Positions 23,979 to 32,229 are shown, numbered from the stretch's first letter. The stretch is 34,650 nt of DNA from Methanolinea sp. (GCA_029907345.1 JARYMB010000017.1:1-34650); one strand, 5' to 3'. Notes: generated from the letters alone by a model not told the origin. Made by a program: numbers and translations.

Positions 23979-24383
23979 TCAACTGATATAGAGTTCTCCA
24001 TCATCAGCAATGTAAACGTCAATATTCTCCTTTACAAAACGGGCTTTAAAACGTCCGGGTGCTGCCTCGCGGATTTTATTGATGAGGGAGATGGTATCGT
24101 ACCTGACCTTGATACCGAGTTTCTCCGCTTCGCGATAAATGAGTGATGCAGCCTCGATCAGGTCCGTCCCTCCCGGGATGGTGCAGAGGTGTGTGGCATC
24201 GAGTGTATAGAGGAATTCCAGCGTCTCCTTTGCCCTCCTGATATTCTCCATTGCAGACTTTTCGATGGTGCATACATTGGCCTTCGATGTGTTGATGATA
24301 TCTGCTATCTGTTGCTGTGTAAGCCCCTTTTTCCTGTATCGCAGGACTTCCTTCTGCCGATCGGTCAGCAGACCGTCCTTCAT
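23979..24383 (-). CDS. tfx: Tfx family DNA-binding transcriptional regulator
   Basis: 134 aa. The N-terminal helix-turn-helix is visible at residues about 6-42 (LLTDRQKEVLRYRKKGLTQQ and QIADIINTSKANVCTIEKSA), followed by the Tfx C-terminal domain with CTIPGGTDLIEAASLIYREA. Tfx of Methanothermobacter binds downstream of the promoter of fmdECB (molybdenum formylmethanofuran dehydrogenase). Here it is divergent from mtd, sharing a 212-nt promoter region, so regulation of mtd or of itself is plausible. A TATA box at 24403-24412 places the transcript start at the start codon (leaderless). Confidence 0.88.
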   Translation of the reverse strand: MKDGLLTDRQKEVLRYRKKGLTQQQIADIINTSKANVCTIEKSAMENIRRAKETLEFLYTLDATHLCTIPGGTDLIEAASLIYREAEKLGIKVRYDTISLINKIREAAPGRFKARFVKENIDVYIADDGELYIS

Positions 24384-24402
24384 GATGAACAGTATGCCTG
24401 AC

Positions 24403-24412
24403 GGATTTAAAC
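24403..24412 (-). promoter_or_regulatory. TATA box of tfx
   Basis: GTTTAAATCC on the minus strand, 20 nt upstream of the tfx ATG, in an AT-rich context. Confidence 0.6.
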
Positions 24413-24539
24413 ACTTTTCGTTAACTTTTAGGGAGAAGTGATGAGAAGGCGGAACATCCAGCCGGGAACAGACTCCTTGATAATGGACACCAAAATCAGG
24501 AAAATAAGGCTGATTTACAGGAAAAAAGATTTCAAAACG

Positions 24540-24547
24540 TTTATAAC
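24540..24547 (+). promoter_or_regulatory. TATA box of mtd
   Basis: TTTATAAC lies about 50 nt before the mtd start codon. The leader of about 25 nt carries the GAGGTGA ribosome binding site. A second GTTATAACC around 24569-24577 is too close to serve. Confidence 0.6.
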
Positions 24548-24595
24548 AGTACCGGCAGATAGTAACCTGTTATAACCCAAAAAGAGGTGAATTAC

Positions 24596-25435
24596 ATGGT
24601 TGTGAAAGTAGGAGTTGCTAAGCTGGGCAATATCGCGAGTGGTGTGATGGCCGAGCTCCTCCTTGATGAGAGAGCTGACCGTGAGGACATGCAGACATTC
24701 ATGGCCACGAGCGGGACGAAACTCCAGCCCGAGGACATCGACCGGGTTGTCAACAACATGATTGCCTGGAAACCTGACTTTGCCATCGTCGTCTCTCCAA
24801 ACGGCGTCCTTCCCGGACCCACCGGTGCCCGCGAGAGACTGGCGGCTGCCGGTATCCCGACGGTCTTCATCACCGATGATGTGACGACAAAGAAGGAATG
24901 GGCCGAGATAAAGGACGGCAAGTTCGGGTACATTATCATGAAGGGAGACGCCATGATCGGGGCACGCAGGGAGTTCCTCGACCCCATTGAGATGGCGGAT
25001 TACAACGGCAACCTGATCAAGGTCCTCTCGGTCACAGGCGCTTTCCGCAAGCTCCAGACGGCTCTGGACCAGATCATTGACCAGGTCAAGGCAGGGAAAA
25101 AGGGTGCAGAACTCGTATTGCCCAAGCTCGTGGTCACCTCTGACAAGGCTGTCGAGGGAGAATTCACGAACCCGTATGCGATGGCCAAGGCCCGCGCGGC
25201 ATACGAGATTGCCCAGTCTGTTGCAATGGTCAACGTCAAGGGCTGCTTCATGACAAAGGAATGGGAGAAGTACATACCGATCGTCTGTTCCGCGCACGAG
25301 ATGATGCGGATCGCTGCTGCACTCTGTGACGAGGCAAGGGAGCTTGAGAAAGCCTGCGATGGTGTTGTCCGCAAACCCCACAAGAAGGATGGCGTCATCG
25401 TCGCAAAGACCAAGCTCATCAGCAAGCCCGAGTAA
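24596..25435 (+). CDS. mtd: F420-dependent methylenetetrahydromethanopterin dehydrogenase
   Basis: 279 aa, the normal length. ATG 24596 follows GAGGTGA with six bases of spacing; an in-frame GTG three codons upstream lies within that site. Mtd reduces methenyl-H4MPT to methylene-H4MPT with reduced F420 and is found only in methanogens and a few relatives. The N-terminal [20 protein letters not shown], then [28 protein letters not shown] and [17 protein letters not shown], are family-specific. It is the central step of CO2 reduction between formyl-H4MPT and the Mer reaction encoded 1 kb away on the other strand. Confidence 0.97.
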   Translation: MVVKVGVAKLGNIASGVMAELLLDERADREDMQTFMATSGTKLQPEDIDRVVNNMIAWKPDFAIVVSPNGVLPGPTGARERLAAAGIPTVFITDDVTTKKEWAEIKDGKFGYIIMKGDAMIGARREFLDPIEMADYNGNLIKVLSVTGAFRKLQTALDQIIDQVKAGKKGAELVLPKLVVTSDKAVEGEFTNPYAMAKARAAYEIAQSVAMVNVKGCFMTKEWEKYIPIVCSAHEMMRIAAALCDEARELEKACDGVVRKPHKKDGVIVAKTKLISKPE

Positions 25436-25446
25436 ACCCAAAAAAC

Positions 25447-25460
25447 TTTTTTTTGTTTTC
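25447..25460 (+). terminator. U-tract terminator of mtd
   Basis: Eight T residues, a G and four more T residues start 12 nt after the mtd stop. Confidence 0.7.
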
Positions 25461-25520
25461 GCAACGGCTTTATGACCCGGCGGGGATATCCGGGTTAACC
25501 ATCCACCGTGTTTTCTTTCT

Positions 25521-26444
25521 TCAGCCGTTCCTGTAATAATGCCCGAGCTCCTCGGGGAGCGTGAGTATCACGGGTTCCTGGTGAATCCTCTCCATGAACG
25601 CAGAATCACTCGTCGAGGAAACATTCGGGTTAATTCGCGAGATAACGGAACAGAACCCCCGAAAACCGTTTCCCGTCTTCCTTCTGTCAAAAAAGAGTGA
25701 CATGTTGAAGGCATGTGTCCCAAGACTGCGGTACATGCGCAGCACCGAGAGGAGCCCTTCCACGAAAGTGCCGATGTAGGGCTCAAAATCGGGCATCGTT
25801 GATACCGGGAGGATTGCCCTGACTTCCCTCTCGCCGAGGGGAACGGCCTGGGCCATCCAGCAGATTTCGTCCCCGAAGAGAAACCGCTCGCTGTTGCGTT
25901 CGTGCTCGATGAGCCTGTCCCAGTAATTTTCCCCGTGCTTTAACAGGAAACGGAATCCACCCTCCATATACCGTTCGGCAAGGACGGCCGGCCTCCTGTC
26001 CACGAGTCCCTGGAGGTGGGGGTGCGCAATACTCGCCCCTGCCGAGGGCAGGTAGTTCCAGTTGATGCTCGGGTAACCTGACTGCCCGCCGAGTGACTGC
26101 ACCTGTGCCACCAGTGCATCTTCTATCTGCCGGGAGGAAAACTCATCGACACTATGCGCACGGGTGATGATCGTTACGGTATGCCACTCGGCAAACGGGA
26201 AGAGATTCGGGAATGTCAGGCTCTCGCCAACGCAGATGCGTGTCCCGTTGGAAAAGGTCGGCGTTACCTTCTCCACTTCTCCCTCGCAGAACGGGCATCT
26301 CGCCGGAACGGGAAGAGCAACGTATGCTGCATCCAGCCTGCGGTTCAACCTCGCGGGAGATATCTTGCAGCGGAGTCCGGAGACATGTTCTTCCCGGAAC
26401 TGGACTCTGTTGCTTCCGGACCTGATCTCGGTGATGGTAAACAT
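25521..26444 (-). CDS. galT: Galactose-1-phosphate uridylyltransferase-like protein
   Basis: 307 aa from ATG 26444; the open frame starts at 26522, but that part overlaps the end of mer and precedes a likely TATA box (26478-26487). It has the GalT branch of the HIT fold: a CPFC pair at residues 50-53, the segment NYLPSAGASIAHPHLQG with HPHLQ (141-145) as the nucleotidyl-transfer histidine motif, and a second half containing HAFNMSLFFDR. GalT moves UMP between UDP-glucose and galactose-1-phosphate. Closely related archaeal proteins may use other sugar phosphates, so the substrate is uncertain. Sugar activation for surface glycans is a reasonable context. It lies 70 nt after mer. Confidence 0.78.
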   Translation of the reverse strand: MFTITEIRSGSNRVQFREEHVSGLRCKISPARLNRRLDAAYVALPVPARCPFCEGEVEKVTPTFSNGTRICVGESLTFPNLFPFAEWHTVTIITRAHSVDEFSSRQIEDALVAQVQSLGGQSGYPSINWNYLPSAGASIAHPHLQGLVDRRPAVLAERYMEGGFRFLLKHGENYWDRLIEHERNSERFLFGDEICWMAQAVPLGEREVRAILPVSTMPDFEPYIGTFVEGLLSVLRMYRSLGTHAFNMSLFFDRRKTGNGFRGFCSVISRINPNVSSTSDSAFMERIHQEPVILTLPEELGHYYRNG

Positions 26445-26514
26445 TGGGCCCCTGACCTCTCTTGGGCCTCCGGATGGAAAAATAAGTGGGTTTGATCCCC
26501 TTGAAGAGGGGTGC

Positions 26515-27504
26515 CTAGACAATGTACTTGCCGAGCAGCCGGATCGAGTTGGTCATGTCCGGACCGAGAGGTGACCCGAAGATGATCTGGGTGACACCGG
26601 CCTTTGCGAGGTCCTCGCACTTCTGCTTGACGGTGTCGGGGGTCCCGGCGATGGTGAATGCGTCGATGATCTTGTCGTCGACGTTCTCTCCGGCAGTCTT
26701 GAAGTCGAACTTGGCCAGGGCTGCCTTGATGGTTGCCACCTTGTTCGCATCGAGGCCGTGGCGCTGGATGAGCTCGGGCGGGGACCCTGCAGCGATAAAT
26801 GCAGCCACTATCTTGGCCGCGTTGCGGGCTTTCTTCTCGTTCATATCAATGGACATTGCAGTGTAGGCACCGACATCAAAGTTCTTCTTGCCAACCTTGT
26901 CACAGGCTGTCTTGATGATCGGGATTGCAACGGCAAAGTCCTTCGGGTTCGAAGCGTTGATCAGGGCACCGTCACCAATCGTTCCGGCAAGTTCGAGGAC
27001 TTTCGGCCCCTGGGCACCGATGTAGATCGGGATACCCTTCTTGCCCGGCAGGGTGACACCGGTGAGCTTTGCACCATCATAGTCAAAGAACTCCATGCCT
27101 GACTTCTTGACCTCTTCACCCGCAACAAGCCTGCGGATCTGGGTTACTGCCTCGTTGAGCCTTGCGACCGGCTTGACCGGGTTGATGGCAAGCTTGGGCA
27201 GCGTGGAGAGGTCCCCGGGGCCGATACCGAGCACTGCACGGCCGTCAGATATCTCGTTGAGAGTGCAGACAAAAGAGGCCATTGCTGCAGGCGTGTCGGT
27301 AAAGGCGTTCATGATACCCGGACCCATCTTGAGCGTCGTGGTGTTTGCCGCGATCATGGCAAGGGTGGGGTAGCAGTGGCGGTTGTTGTAGTGGTTGGTA
27401 ATCCATGCATAGTCAATGTCCTTGGACTCTGCGAGTTTGCAATAGTTCACGACCTGCTTGACATTGACTGCGCCTGGTACGAACTCTATTCCATAGGTTG
27501 TCAA
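26515..27504 (-). CDS. mer: F420-dependent methylenetetrahydromethanopterin reductase
   Basis: 329 aa from a TTG at 27504 (MTTYGIEFVPG). The open frame reaches a GTG at 27516, but that GTG is part of the ribosome binding site GAGGTGA, and no ATG is in frame near the conserved YGIEF start. Mer reduces methylene-H4MPT to methyl-H4MPT with reduced F420, the step between Mtd and Mtr. It belongs to the luciferase-like TIM-barrel family: ITNHYNNRHCYPTLAMIA, GPGIMNAFTDTPAAMASF and VLGIGPGDLSTLPKLAI are characteristic, and IYIGAQGPKVLELAG near residue 170 is part of the F420 site. It is complete. Confidence 0.96.
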   Translation of the reverse strand: MTTYGIEFVPGAVNVKQVVNYCKLAESKDIDYAWITNHYNNRHCYPTLAMIAANTTTLKMGPGIMNAFTDTPAAMASFVCTLNEISDGRAVLGIGPGDLSTLPKLAINPVKPVARLNEAVTQIRRLVAGEEVKKSGMEFFDYDGAKLTGVTLPGKKGIPIYIGAQGPKVLELAGTIGDGALINASNPKDFAVAIPIIKTACDKVGKKNFDVGAYTAMSIDMNEKKARNAAKIVAAFIAAGSPPELIQRHGLDANKVATIKAALAKFDFKTAGENVDDKIIDAFTIAGTPDTVKQKCEDLAKAGVTQIIFGSPLGPDMTNSIRLLGKYIV

Positions 27505-27540
27505 GGTTCCATTCACCTCATGGAATAGTATCGAACGAAG

Positions 27541-27549
27541 ATTTAAATA
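27541..27549 (-). promoter_or_regulatory. TATA box of mer
   Basis: TATTTAAAT on the minus strand. A start about 25 nt downstream (near 27518) leaves a short leader with GAGGTGA (27513-27519) before TTG 27504. Confidence 0.65.
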
Positions 27550-27868
27550 CGTTATGATTTTCTTTTCCCCAAACTATTGTCTAATCACCAGTTCATGTCA
27601 AAAAAACGAATATAACAAGTCCTTTTTTGAAAAAGATACATTATTCGGGGAAATACGCATCGGTCTTTTCACTGGAAGGATTTAAATTGGCGAGCATTCA
27701 TGCAGGGGCAGGCATACCTTCTGCAGCACTGGAGAAGGGCTCATGATCCAGAAATTGCATGTTGTTTTCTCCAATCCGCCCTGATACACGGGGGAGAACG
27801 GTTATTGAGGGAACAGAAGTGCTTTATCGTAACAGGAAAAAAACTCACAGGAACGGAAGAAGGCCATC
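27550..27868. other. Intergenic region between mer and the FtsZ-like gene
   Basis: About 320 nt. Two TATA-like sites face the FtsZ-like gene: GATTTAAATT at 27679-27688 (would give a leader of about 160 nt) and TTTATCGT at 27823-27830 (leader of about 15 nt). A small open frame at 27700-27930 overlaps the next gene and has no family resemblance. Confidence 0.5.
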
Positions 27869-29044
27869 ATGCGCATTCTTGCAATCGGTCTTGGCGGAGC
27901 GGGCTCGCGTATCATCGACAAACTGCTTGAGCATGACAGGATGAGTACGATACACTGCGTCGAAGGACTCGCCGCGGATAGTGATGCGGACGAGCTTGCG
28001 TCGCTTGAAATGGTACCTGCCGACCGCCGTCTCTTTTTTTCACCGCTCGACCCCACCCAGCCTGACGATATGGCGGCACACCTCCCCAAGGAGGAAATAC
28101 TCTCCCACCTTCAGGCAATGGACGATGGAGATATCGATGCTCTCGTCCTCTGCTGCGGACTCGGGGGTACCCATGCCTCGGTAGTTTCGGATCTCGTTTC
28201 TTTCCTGAAAAAATCCCTTATGGAACCGGTATTTGGGATATGCACCCTGCCCCGGGCAAGCGAAGGGGATCTCTGCCTTGCTCGTGCCCTTGACCAGCTG
28301 GAGGTGCTTCTGGGAACGCTTGACGGAGTCATCGTCTTTGACAACGAGGCCTGGAAAGAGAAAGTCCCCGCAAACCCCGGATCCGGGACAGGAACGGACG
28401 CGGAGGCTATTGCCGGGAAACTGCTCGGGAAGATACGTCCCGAAATTCCAGGGAAACCCGTCGATCCCTTTCATGAAGCCATGGACACTCTCATCGCGAG
28501 GAGGATATCGCTCCTGCTCCGGGCCGGCGAGTGTTCCCTGCGGGAGCCGGAAAATCTCCCCGAAGTCGTGCTCGATGCCGGGGAGATCCTGAATACAATC
28601 CAGGGAATGGGCCTCCTGACAATAGGATATGCCAGGGAGGAACTCCCTGCTGCCCGCCCGTTGGACCATATCCTCCGTTTCGGTCCGCATACCCGTTCTG
28701 TCAGGGAATGCCATGTGAAAGCGTCACGGGTCGTCGACCTTGCGAGAAGAGCGGTGTTCCAGGAGATTTCAGCTGATACGGACCTTTCACAGGTAAAGAA
28801 GGCCCTTGTCCTCATCGCGGGTCCGAGTCACGAGATGAGCATGAAAGGATTCATGACGGTAAGGAGGTGGCTTGACAGGAGCATTCAGGGCCTTGAACTC
28901 CGTTCCGGTGATTATCCCGTGAAGGAGACGAGATACCTGGGTATCCTCGTCATCCTTGCCGGGATGGAGACCCTGCCCCGGATCGAGGAATTGCGCAGGA
29001 CAAGGAAGCGTTTGCAGGGAGAAGACAAACCAACTCCGGTTTAA
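27869..29044 (+). CDS. Divergent FtsZ/tubulin-family protein
   Basis: 391 aa. The nucleotide-binding features of the tubulin/FtsZ superfamily are present but altered. The T1 loop is GLGGAGS (residues 7-13). The tubulin signature, usually GGGTGS, reads GLGGTHAS (97-104), with His in place of a loop glycine. LPRASEGD (128-134) matches the T5 area, and VFDNEAW (156-162) the FtsZ FDN-D/E-A motif that contacts the base. The catalytic T7 loop appears as LPEVVLDAGEI (230-240), keeping one Asp and a Glu. The length fits archaeal non-canonical FtsZ homologues (CetZ-like or FtsZ-like groups) rather than FtsZ1/2. It may control cell shape or act as a non-polymerising GTP-binding protein. It has a GAAGAAGG region before the ATG and converges on nrpR. 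Confidence 0.75.
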   Translation: MRILAIGLGGAGSRIIDKLLEHDRMSTIHCVEGLAADSDADELASLEMVPADRRLFFSPLDPTQPDDMAAHLPKEEILSHLQAMDDGDIDALVLCCGLGGTHASVVSDLVSFLKKSLMEPVFGICTLPRASEGDLCLARALDQLEVLLGTLDGVIVFDNEAWKEKVPANPGSGTGTDAEAIAGKLLGKIRPEIPGKPVDPFHEAMDTLIARRISLLLRAGECSLREPENLPEVVLDAGEILNTIQGMGLLTIGYAREELPAARPLDHILRFGPHTRSVRECHVKASRVVDLARRAVFQEISADTDLSQVKKALVLIAGPSHEMSMKGFMTVRRWLDRSIQGLELRSGDYPVKETRYLGILVILAGMETLPRIEELRRTRKRLQGEDKPTPV

Positions 29045-29988
29045 TCCTGGATAATACGTGAAAACGGGATTGTCCCCGCTCCGATTTCTGTCCGTATCGG
29101 GATCTTCTTTTCGTATGCGTTGGCCACAAGGTTCATTCCCGAATATGCCACGAGTGCCAGCCTGTAGGGGTCCAGGACGAGGTTGAACACCGAGCTTCCC
29201 ATGGCAACGGGGAATGAAAAACCAGCCTTCTTCATCCGTGCAACGATCTCGCGCGCCCTGTTCTCGGCAAGGGCGGGTATCTCCCGGACGTTGGCAAGTG
29301 CAGTCCCCGACCCGGTCGAAACAAGGGAGGAAAGGGATGTCAGTCCCGAGGAGATGAAGAGCTGGAGCGGGTCTATCGTTGTCCCCCGGTACCCTATCAG
29401 GTCCACGAAGTGGGTGGCCTCGTCATGCTGTATGGCAAGCCGGCCCCCATAAGCCATCCGGACAGGGATCCCTTCCCCCCGGAACACGCCATCCATGGTG
29501 ATGCTGCAGATGCTCAGAATACCGGCACTCCCCCGGGGGATCCTCGGGTCGTTATCGACGACCCGGTACCCGGAAAAGAAACCCCATCTTTTTGCAACGA
29601 TCTCGTCGAATGCAGCCTTTGTGTCATCAAGCCTCTCCTCCGGCACGATGGAGAGGTTGTAGGCCACGTCACCGGTGGAGGTCTCGGGATTGAATGTACA
29701 CCTGTACGCAAGACGCTCCAGTTTGGAGATGATGAAGCCCACGCGGTCCCCGACAAGGGCGTTCTCCGTTTCCTCGTGACCATAGGGGGTCAGTACCCGC
29801 CCCATGTTCCCGACCTTTCTCGTAAACCCCATCTCGTCGAGATATCGGAGGTAATACTGGACTGCCCGGTCACTCAGGACAAAACCCCTATCGGCCATCA
29901 GTTCCGAGAGCCGCTTTGCACCCATCGGTTCTGCGTGTTCCTTCAATATGCGGAGAATCTCGATGTACTTCCTCTCTGTCCGAATCAT
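29041..29988 (-). CDS. nrpR: NrpR family nitrogen-responsive repressor, single-domain form
   Basis: 315 aa. A winged-helix domain (residues about 5-65; RKYIEILRILKEHAEPMGAK and LSDRAVQYYLRYLDEMGFTR) precedes one NrpR effector domain (about 80-310; GRLAIQHDEATHFVDLIGY, GTTIDPLQLFISSG, VREIPALAENRAREI and FPVAMGSSVFNLVLDPYR). NrpR represses nitrogen genes in methanogens and is released by 2-oxoglutarate. Methanococcus NrpR carries two effector domains; Methanosarcina splits them into NrpRI and NrpRII. This gene has the DNA-binding part with one effector domain (NrpRI-like), so a partner may be encoded elsewhere. Its ATG directly follows the dut stop, which suggests one operon. Confidence 0.9.
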   Translation of the reverse strand: MIRTERKYIEILRILKEHAEPMGAKRLSELMADRGFVLSDRAVQYYLRYLDEMGFTRKVGNMGRVLTPYGHEETENALVGDRVGFIISKLERLAYRCTFNPETSTGDVAYNLSIVPEERLDDTKAAFDEIVAKRWGFFSGYRVVDNDPRIPRGSAGILSICSITMDGVFRGEGIPVRMAYGGRLAIQHDEATHFVDLIGYRGTTIDPLQLFISSGLTSLSSLVSTGSGTALANVREIPALAENRAREIVARMKKAGFSFPVAMGSSVFNLVLDPYRLALVAYSGMNLVANAYEKKIPIRTEIGAGTIPFSRIIQD

Positions 29989-30426
29989 TCATCTCGCCTG
30001 TATGACACCCATGCTGTCCTGGTATTTTCCATCGTATCCGTTCCCACCGTCTGTTACCTGGAAAAAGATGATCTGGGCAACCCTGTCATTTTTCCTAAGT
30101 GTCAGGTGTTCACGCCCCATGTTCACCAGGCAGAGCGTGAGCTGACCCCGGAAACCGGGGTCAACGAAGCCTGCCGTGAGCATCACCCCCATCCTCCCGA
30201 ACGTCGACCTGCACCGGAGTGTTGCTGCAATGTTCTGCGGCAGTTCGACCCTCTCGAGGGTATTGACGAGCGTGCACACTGCCGGTGGCAGGATGAAATC
30301 CCCACCGACCCGCAGGTCATACGATGCAGGCTGCTGACATTCCTCGCTGTACGGATCGATGACAAGATAGCCCTCCCGGCTGTCAGGCCCGATGCGCCTC
30401 CTGATCTCGGATGCAGAAAGGATCAT
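29989..30426 (-). CDS. dut: Archaeal-type dUTPase (DCD/dUTPase superfamily)
   Basis: 145 aa, shorter than dCTP deaminase (about 190-205 aa) and close to archaeal dUTPase. IDPYSEECQQPASYDLRVGG (residues 23-42) and RSTFGRMGVMLTAGFVDPGF (73-92) are superfamily motifs. In dCTP deaminases a Glu stands in the LTLE-type motif as general base; here the same place reads LTLCLVN with Cys99, so deamination is unlikely and dUTP hydrolysis to dUMP (Asp89 candidate) is the better reading. It would keep uracil out of DNA and supply dUMP. It is followed without a gap by nrpR and lies divergent from tRNA-Arg. Confidence 0.75.
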   Translation of the reverse strand: MILSASEIRRRIGPDSREGYLVIDPYSEECQQPASYDLRVGGDFILPPAVCTLVNTLERVELPQNIAATLRCRSTFGRMGVMLTAGFVDPGFRGQLTLCLVNMGREHLTLRKNDRVAQIIFFQVTDGGNGYDGKYQDSMGVIQAR

Positions 30427-30453
30427 GGTTAAAGATTATTTCCGCAGAAAATG

Positions 30454-30461
30454 CTTAATAT
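30454..30461. promoter_or_regulatory. Shared TATA box for tRNA-Arg (plus) and dut (minus)
   Basis: CTTAATAT (reverse ATATTAAG) is the only AT-rich box in the 58-nt gap. It ends 24 nt before the 5' end of the tRNA and 28 nt from the dut start codon, so it is correctly spaced for both directions. Confidence 0.5.
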
Positions 30462-30484
30462 GTTGTCCTGCCAACGCCTCTTCC

Positions 30485-30556
30485 GGATCCATGGGGTAGA
30501 GGACATCCTCTTGGGCTTCGGACCCAAGGACGCGGGTTCGATTCCCGCTGGGTCCG
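30485..30556 (+). tRNA. tRNA-Arg, anticodon UCG
   Basis: 72 nt. The acceptor GGATCCA pairs with TGGGTCC (7 bp, one G-T), with G as discriminator base and no encoded CCA. The anticodon stem TTGGG/CCCAA closes the loop CTTCGGA, giving anticodon TCG (codon CGA). The T arm is GCGGG-TTCGATT-CCCGC. The D arm has weak pairing (G-T and T-T at the ends), but A14, G18, G19 and A21 are in place. There is no intron. Confidence 0.93.
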
Positions 30557-30702
30557 CTCTTCTTACACCGGGATTTGGCAGGCACGGTCGAATCCGGGGG
30601 ATCTTTCCCGGTTAAATACCAAGATGCCATCACATTCACACGTCCCGGGTTAACGAGGGGGAAATTGATGAAGAGCCGAAAAGCCGGTTTCTACGCCCTC
30701 TT

Positions 30703-32229
30703 TTACGTCCAGCGCGTGTCCTGAGGGACACGGTCGAGGAGCATCCCCTCGACAAGTACAGGCATCAGCTGCCGTCCCTCCTCTATCGCTTTCTGGAGCC
30801 TCCAGCTTCTCTCGGCAAATATCGTAAAGATTGGCTCCCCTTTCTCCACGCGGTTACCCTTCTTCGCATGGAGGAGGAGGCCTGCTCCCTTGTCGTGCGG
30901 CGCACCTGCGGTGCGGGCAAGGCTGATTAATGCCTTGTTGTTGAGCTCGATCACGTACCCTGTCGCGGGAGCATTGACAACGAACTGGTGCTTTCCCGGT
31001 TCTATATCGTCTGATTTCACGTTGGGATCTCCCCCCTGGATCTCGATGATCTGGCGGAGCTTCTTCAGCGCATCACCCTTTTTCACGATCTCTGCAGCCA
31101 TCTCCGCTCCTTTCCACCTGGCTGCCTTGCCCGACATCTCGAGAGCCATACCGGCAATTGACACACTCTTCTGCAGGAGTGACCCGGGACTCTCGGCACC
31201 CTCGAGGATGCGAAGGGCCTCGATGACCTCGAGTTTCGGGCCGATTGCCCGCCCGACGGGAGAATCACCGTATGTTATCGCGCATTCCACCTGGATCTTC
31301 AGGCGGTCCCCAAGCTCGATGAACTCGCGGGCAAGCCTCCTCCCATCCTGGACTGTCTTTACCTTTGCGTGCGTCCCGACGGGGATATCGATCACGGCGA
31401 GATCGGCACCGACTGCGAATTTCTTCGCCATGACACTTGCAAGCATCTGGCCCCGTGCATCGATCCGGAAGGGATATTCCTGGATGATAATCTTGTCGTC
31501 GGCAGGTGCAATATTGGTCGCCCCGCCCCAGACAATCGCTCCTCCCACTTTCTCGGTCATCTGCTGGACTTCTGCAGCAGTAAAGTTGACCGGGGCGAGG
31601 ACTTCCATCAGGTCCGCCGTTCCACCGGCCCCGGTTATGGCGCGGGAACTGGTCTTGGGTATTTTCAGGCCGCTCGCAGCGATAATGGGTACGACAAGGA
31701 GCGAGATCTTGTTGCCCGGCACCCCGCCGATGGAATGCTTGTCAACGATCGGGTGGGTGTGGAACCGAAGCCTTTCACCTGTATCGACCATTGCCCGGGT
31801 GAGGTGTTCGACCTCGTCCATGTCCATCTCGTTGATATAGCAGGCCGTGATGTAAGCTGTCAGTTCCGCAGCCGAGAGGTTGTCCTCGACGACATCCCTG
31901 ATTATCGCGTATGTCTCCTCCTTCGAAAGGTGCTCGCCATCCATCTTCTTCCGGATGAAATCCAGCGTTACGGGCCTTTCCGCCCTCCTCACCTCGACCG
32001 CACTCCCGTCAGTGACCTGCAGCCGTTCGTTGGTGATCCGGTAAATCCCGATCGTCCCTTTCGGCAGGAGCGATGTTGTCGTGTCAACGAAAGCTGCGAC
32101 TGTAACACCACTTCCTTCATTGAGAATCTGGACGCGGTCCCCGGGCATGACCCCGATATTTCCGGCATCTTCCGTGTGCAGGAGGACTTCCCGCGTCCCG
32201 ATGTCCATCAGTTTGACTGTAAGCTTCAT
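30703..32229 (-). CDS. deoA: AMP phosphorylase
   Basis: 508 aa from ATG 32229 ([11 protein letters not shown]); an upstream in-frame ATG at 32253 has no support. The archaeal N-terminal extension (about 1-85) precedes the thymidine-phosphorylase-like core: the phosphate-binding [19 protein letters not shown] starts at residue 163, and [18 protein letters not shown] follows near 194. Archaeal AMP phosphorylase converts AMP and phosphate to adenine and ribose-1,5-bisphosphate, feeding ribose-1,5-bisphosphate isomerase and type III RubisCO. Neither partner gene is visible in this window. Candidate TATA boxes on the minus strand are ATTTAAGG (32313-32320) and TTTATACC (32363-32370). Confidence 0.92.
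   Translation of the reverse strand: MKLTVKLMDIGTREVLLHTEDAGNIGVMPGDRVQILNEGSGVTVAAFVDTTTSLLPKGTIGIYRITNERLQVTDGSAVEVRRAERPVTLDFIRKKMDGEHLSKEETYAIIRDVVEDNLSAAELTAYITACYINEMDMDEVEHLTRAMVDTGERLRFHTHPIVDKHSIGGVPGNKISLLVVPIIAASGLKIPKTSSRAITGAGGTADLMEVLAPVNFTAAEVQQMTEKVGGAIVWGGATNIAPADDKIIIQEYPFRIDARGQMLASVMAKKFAVGADLAVIDIPVGTHAKVKTVQDGRRLAREFIELGDRLKIQVECAITYGDSPVGRAIGPKLEVIEALRILEGAESPGSLLQKSVSIAGMALEMSGKAARWKGAEMAAEIVKKGDALKKLRQIIEIQGGDPNVKSDDIEPGKHQFVVNAPATGYVIELNNKALISLARTAGAPHDKGAGLLLHAKKGNRVEKGEPIFTIFAERSWRLQKAIEEGRQLMPVLVEGMLLDRVPQDTRWT

Noticed and set aside
26445-26522. N-terminal extension of the GalT-like protein to 26522
   Set aside because: It overlaps the end of mer and the likely promoter; the conserved protein begins at ATG 26444.
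30436-30639. Antisense open frame (67 aa) containing GPSGNRTRVLG
   Set aside because: It is the reverse complement of the tRNA-Arg gene; such peptides are a known artefact of translating tRNA genes.
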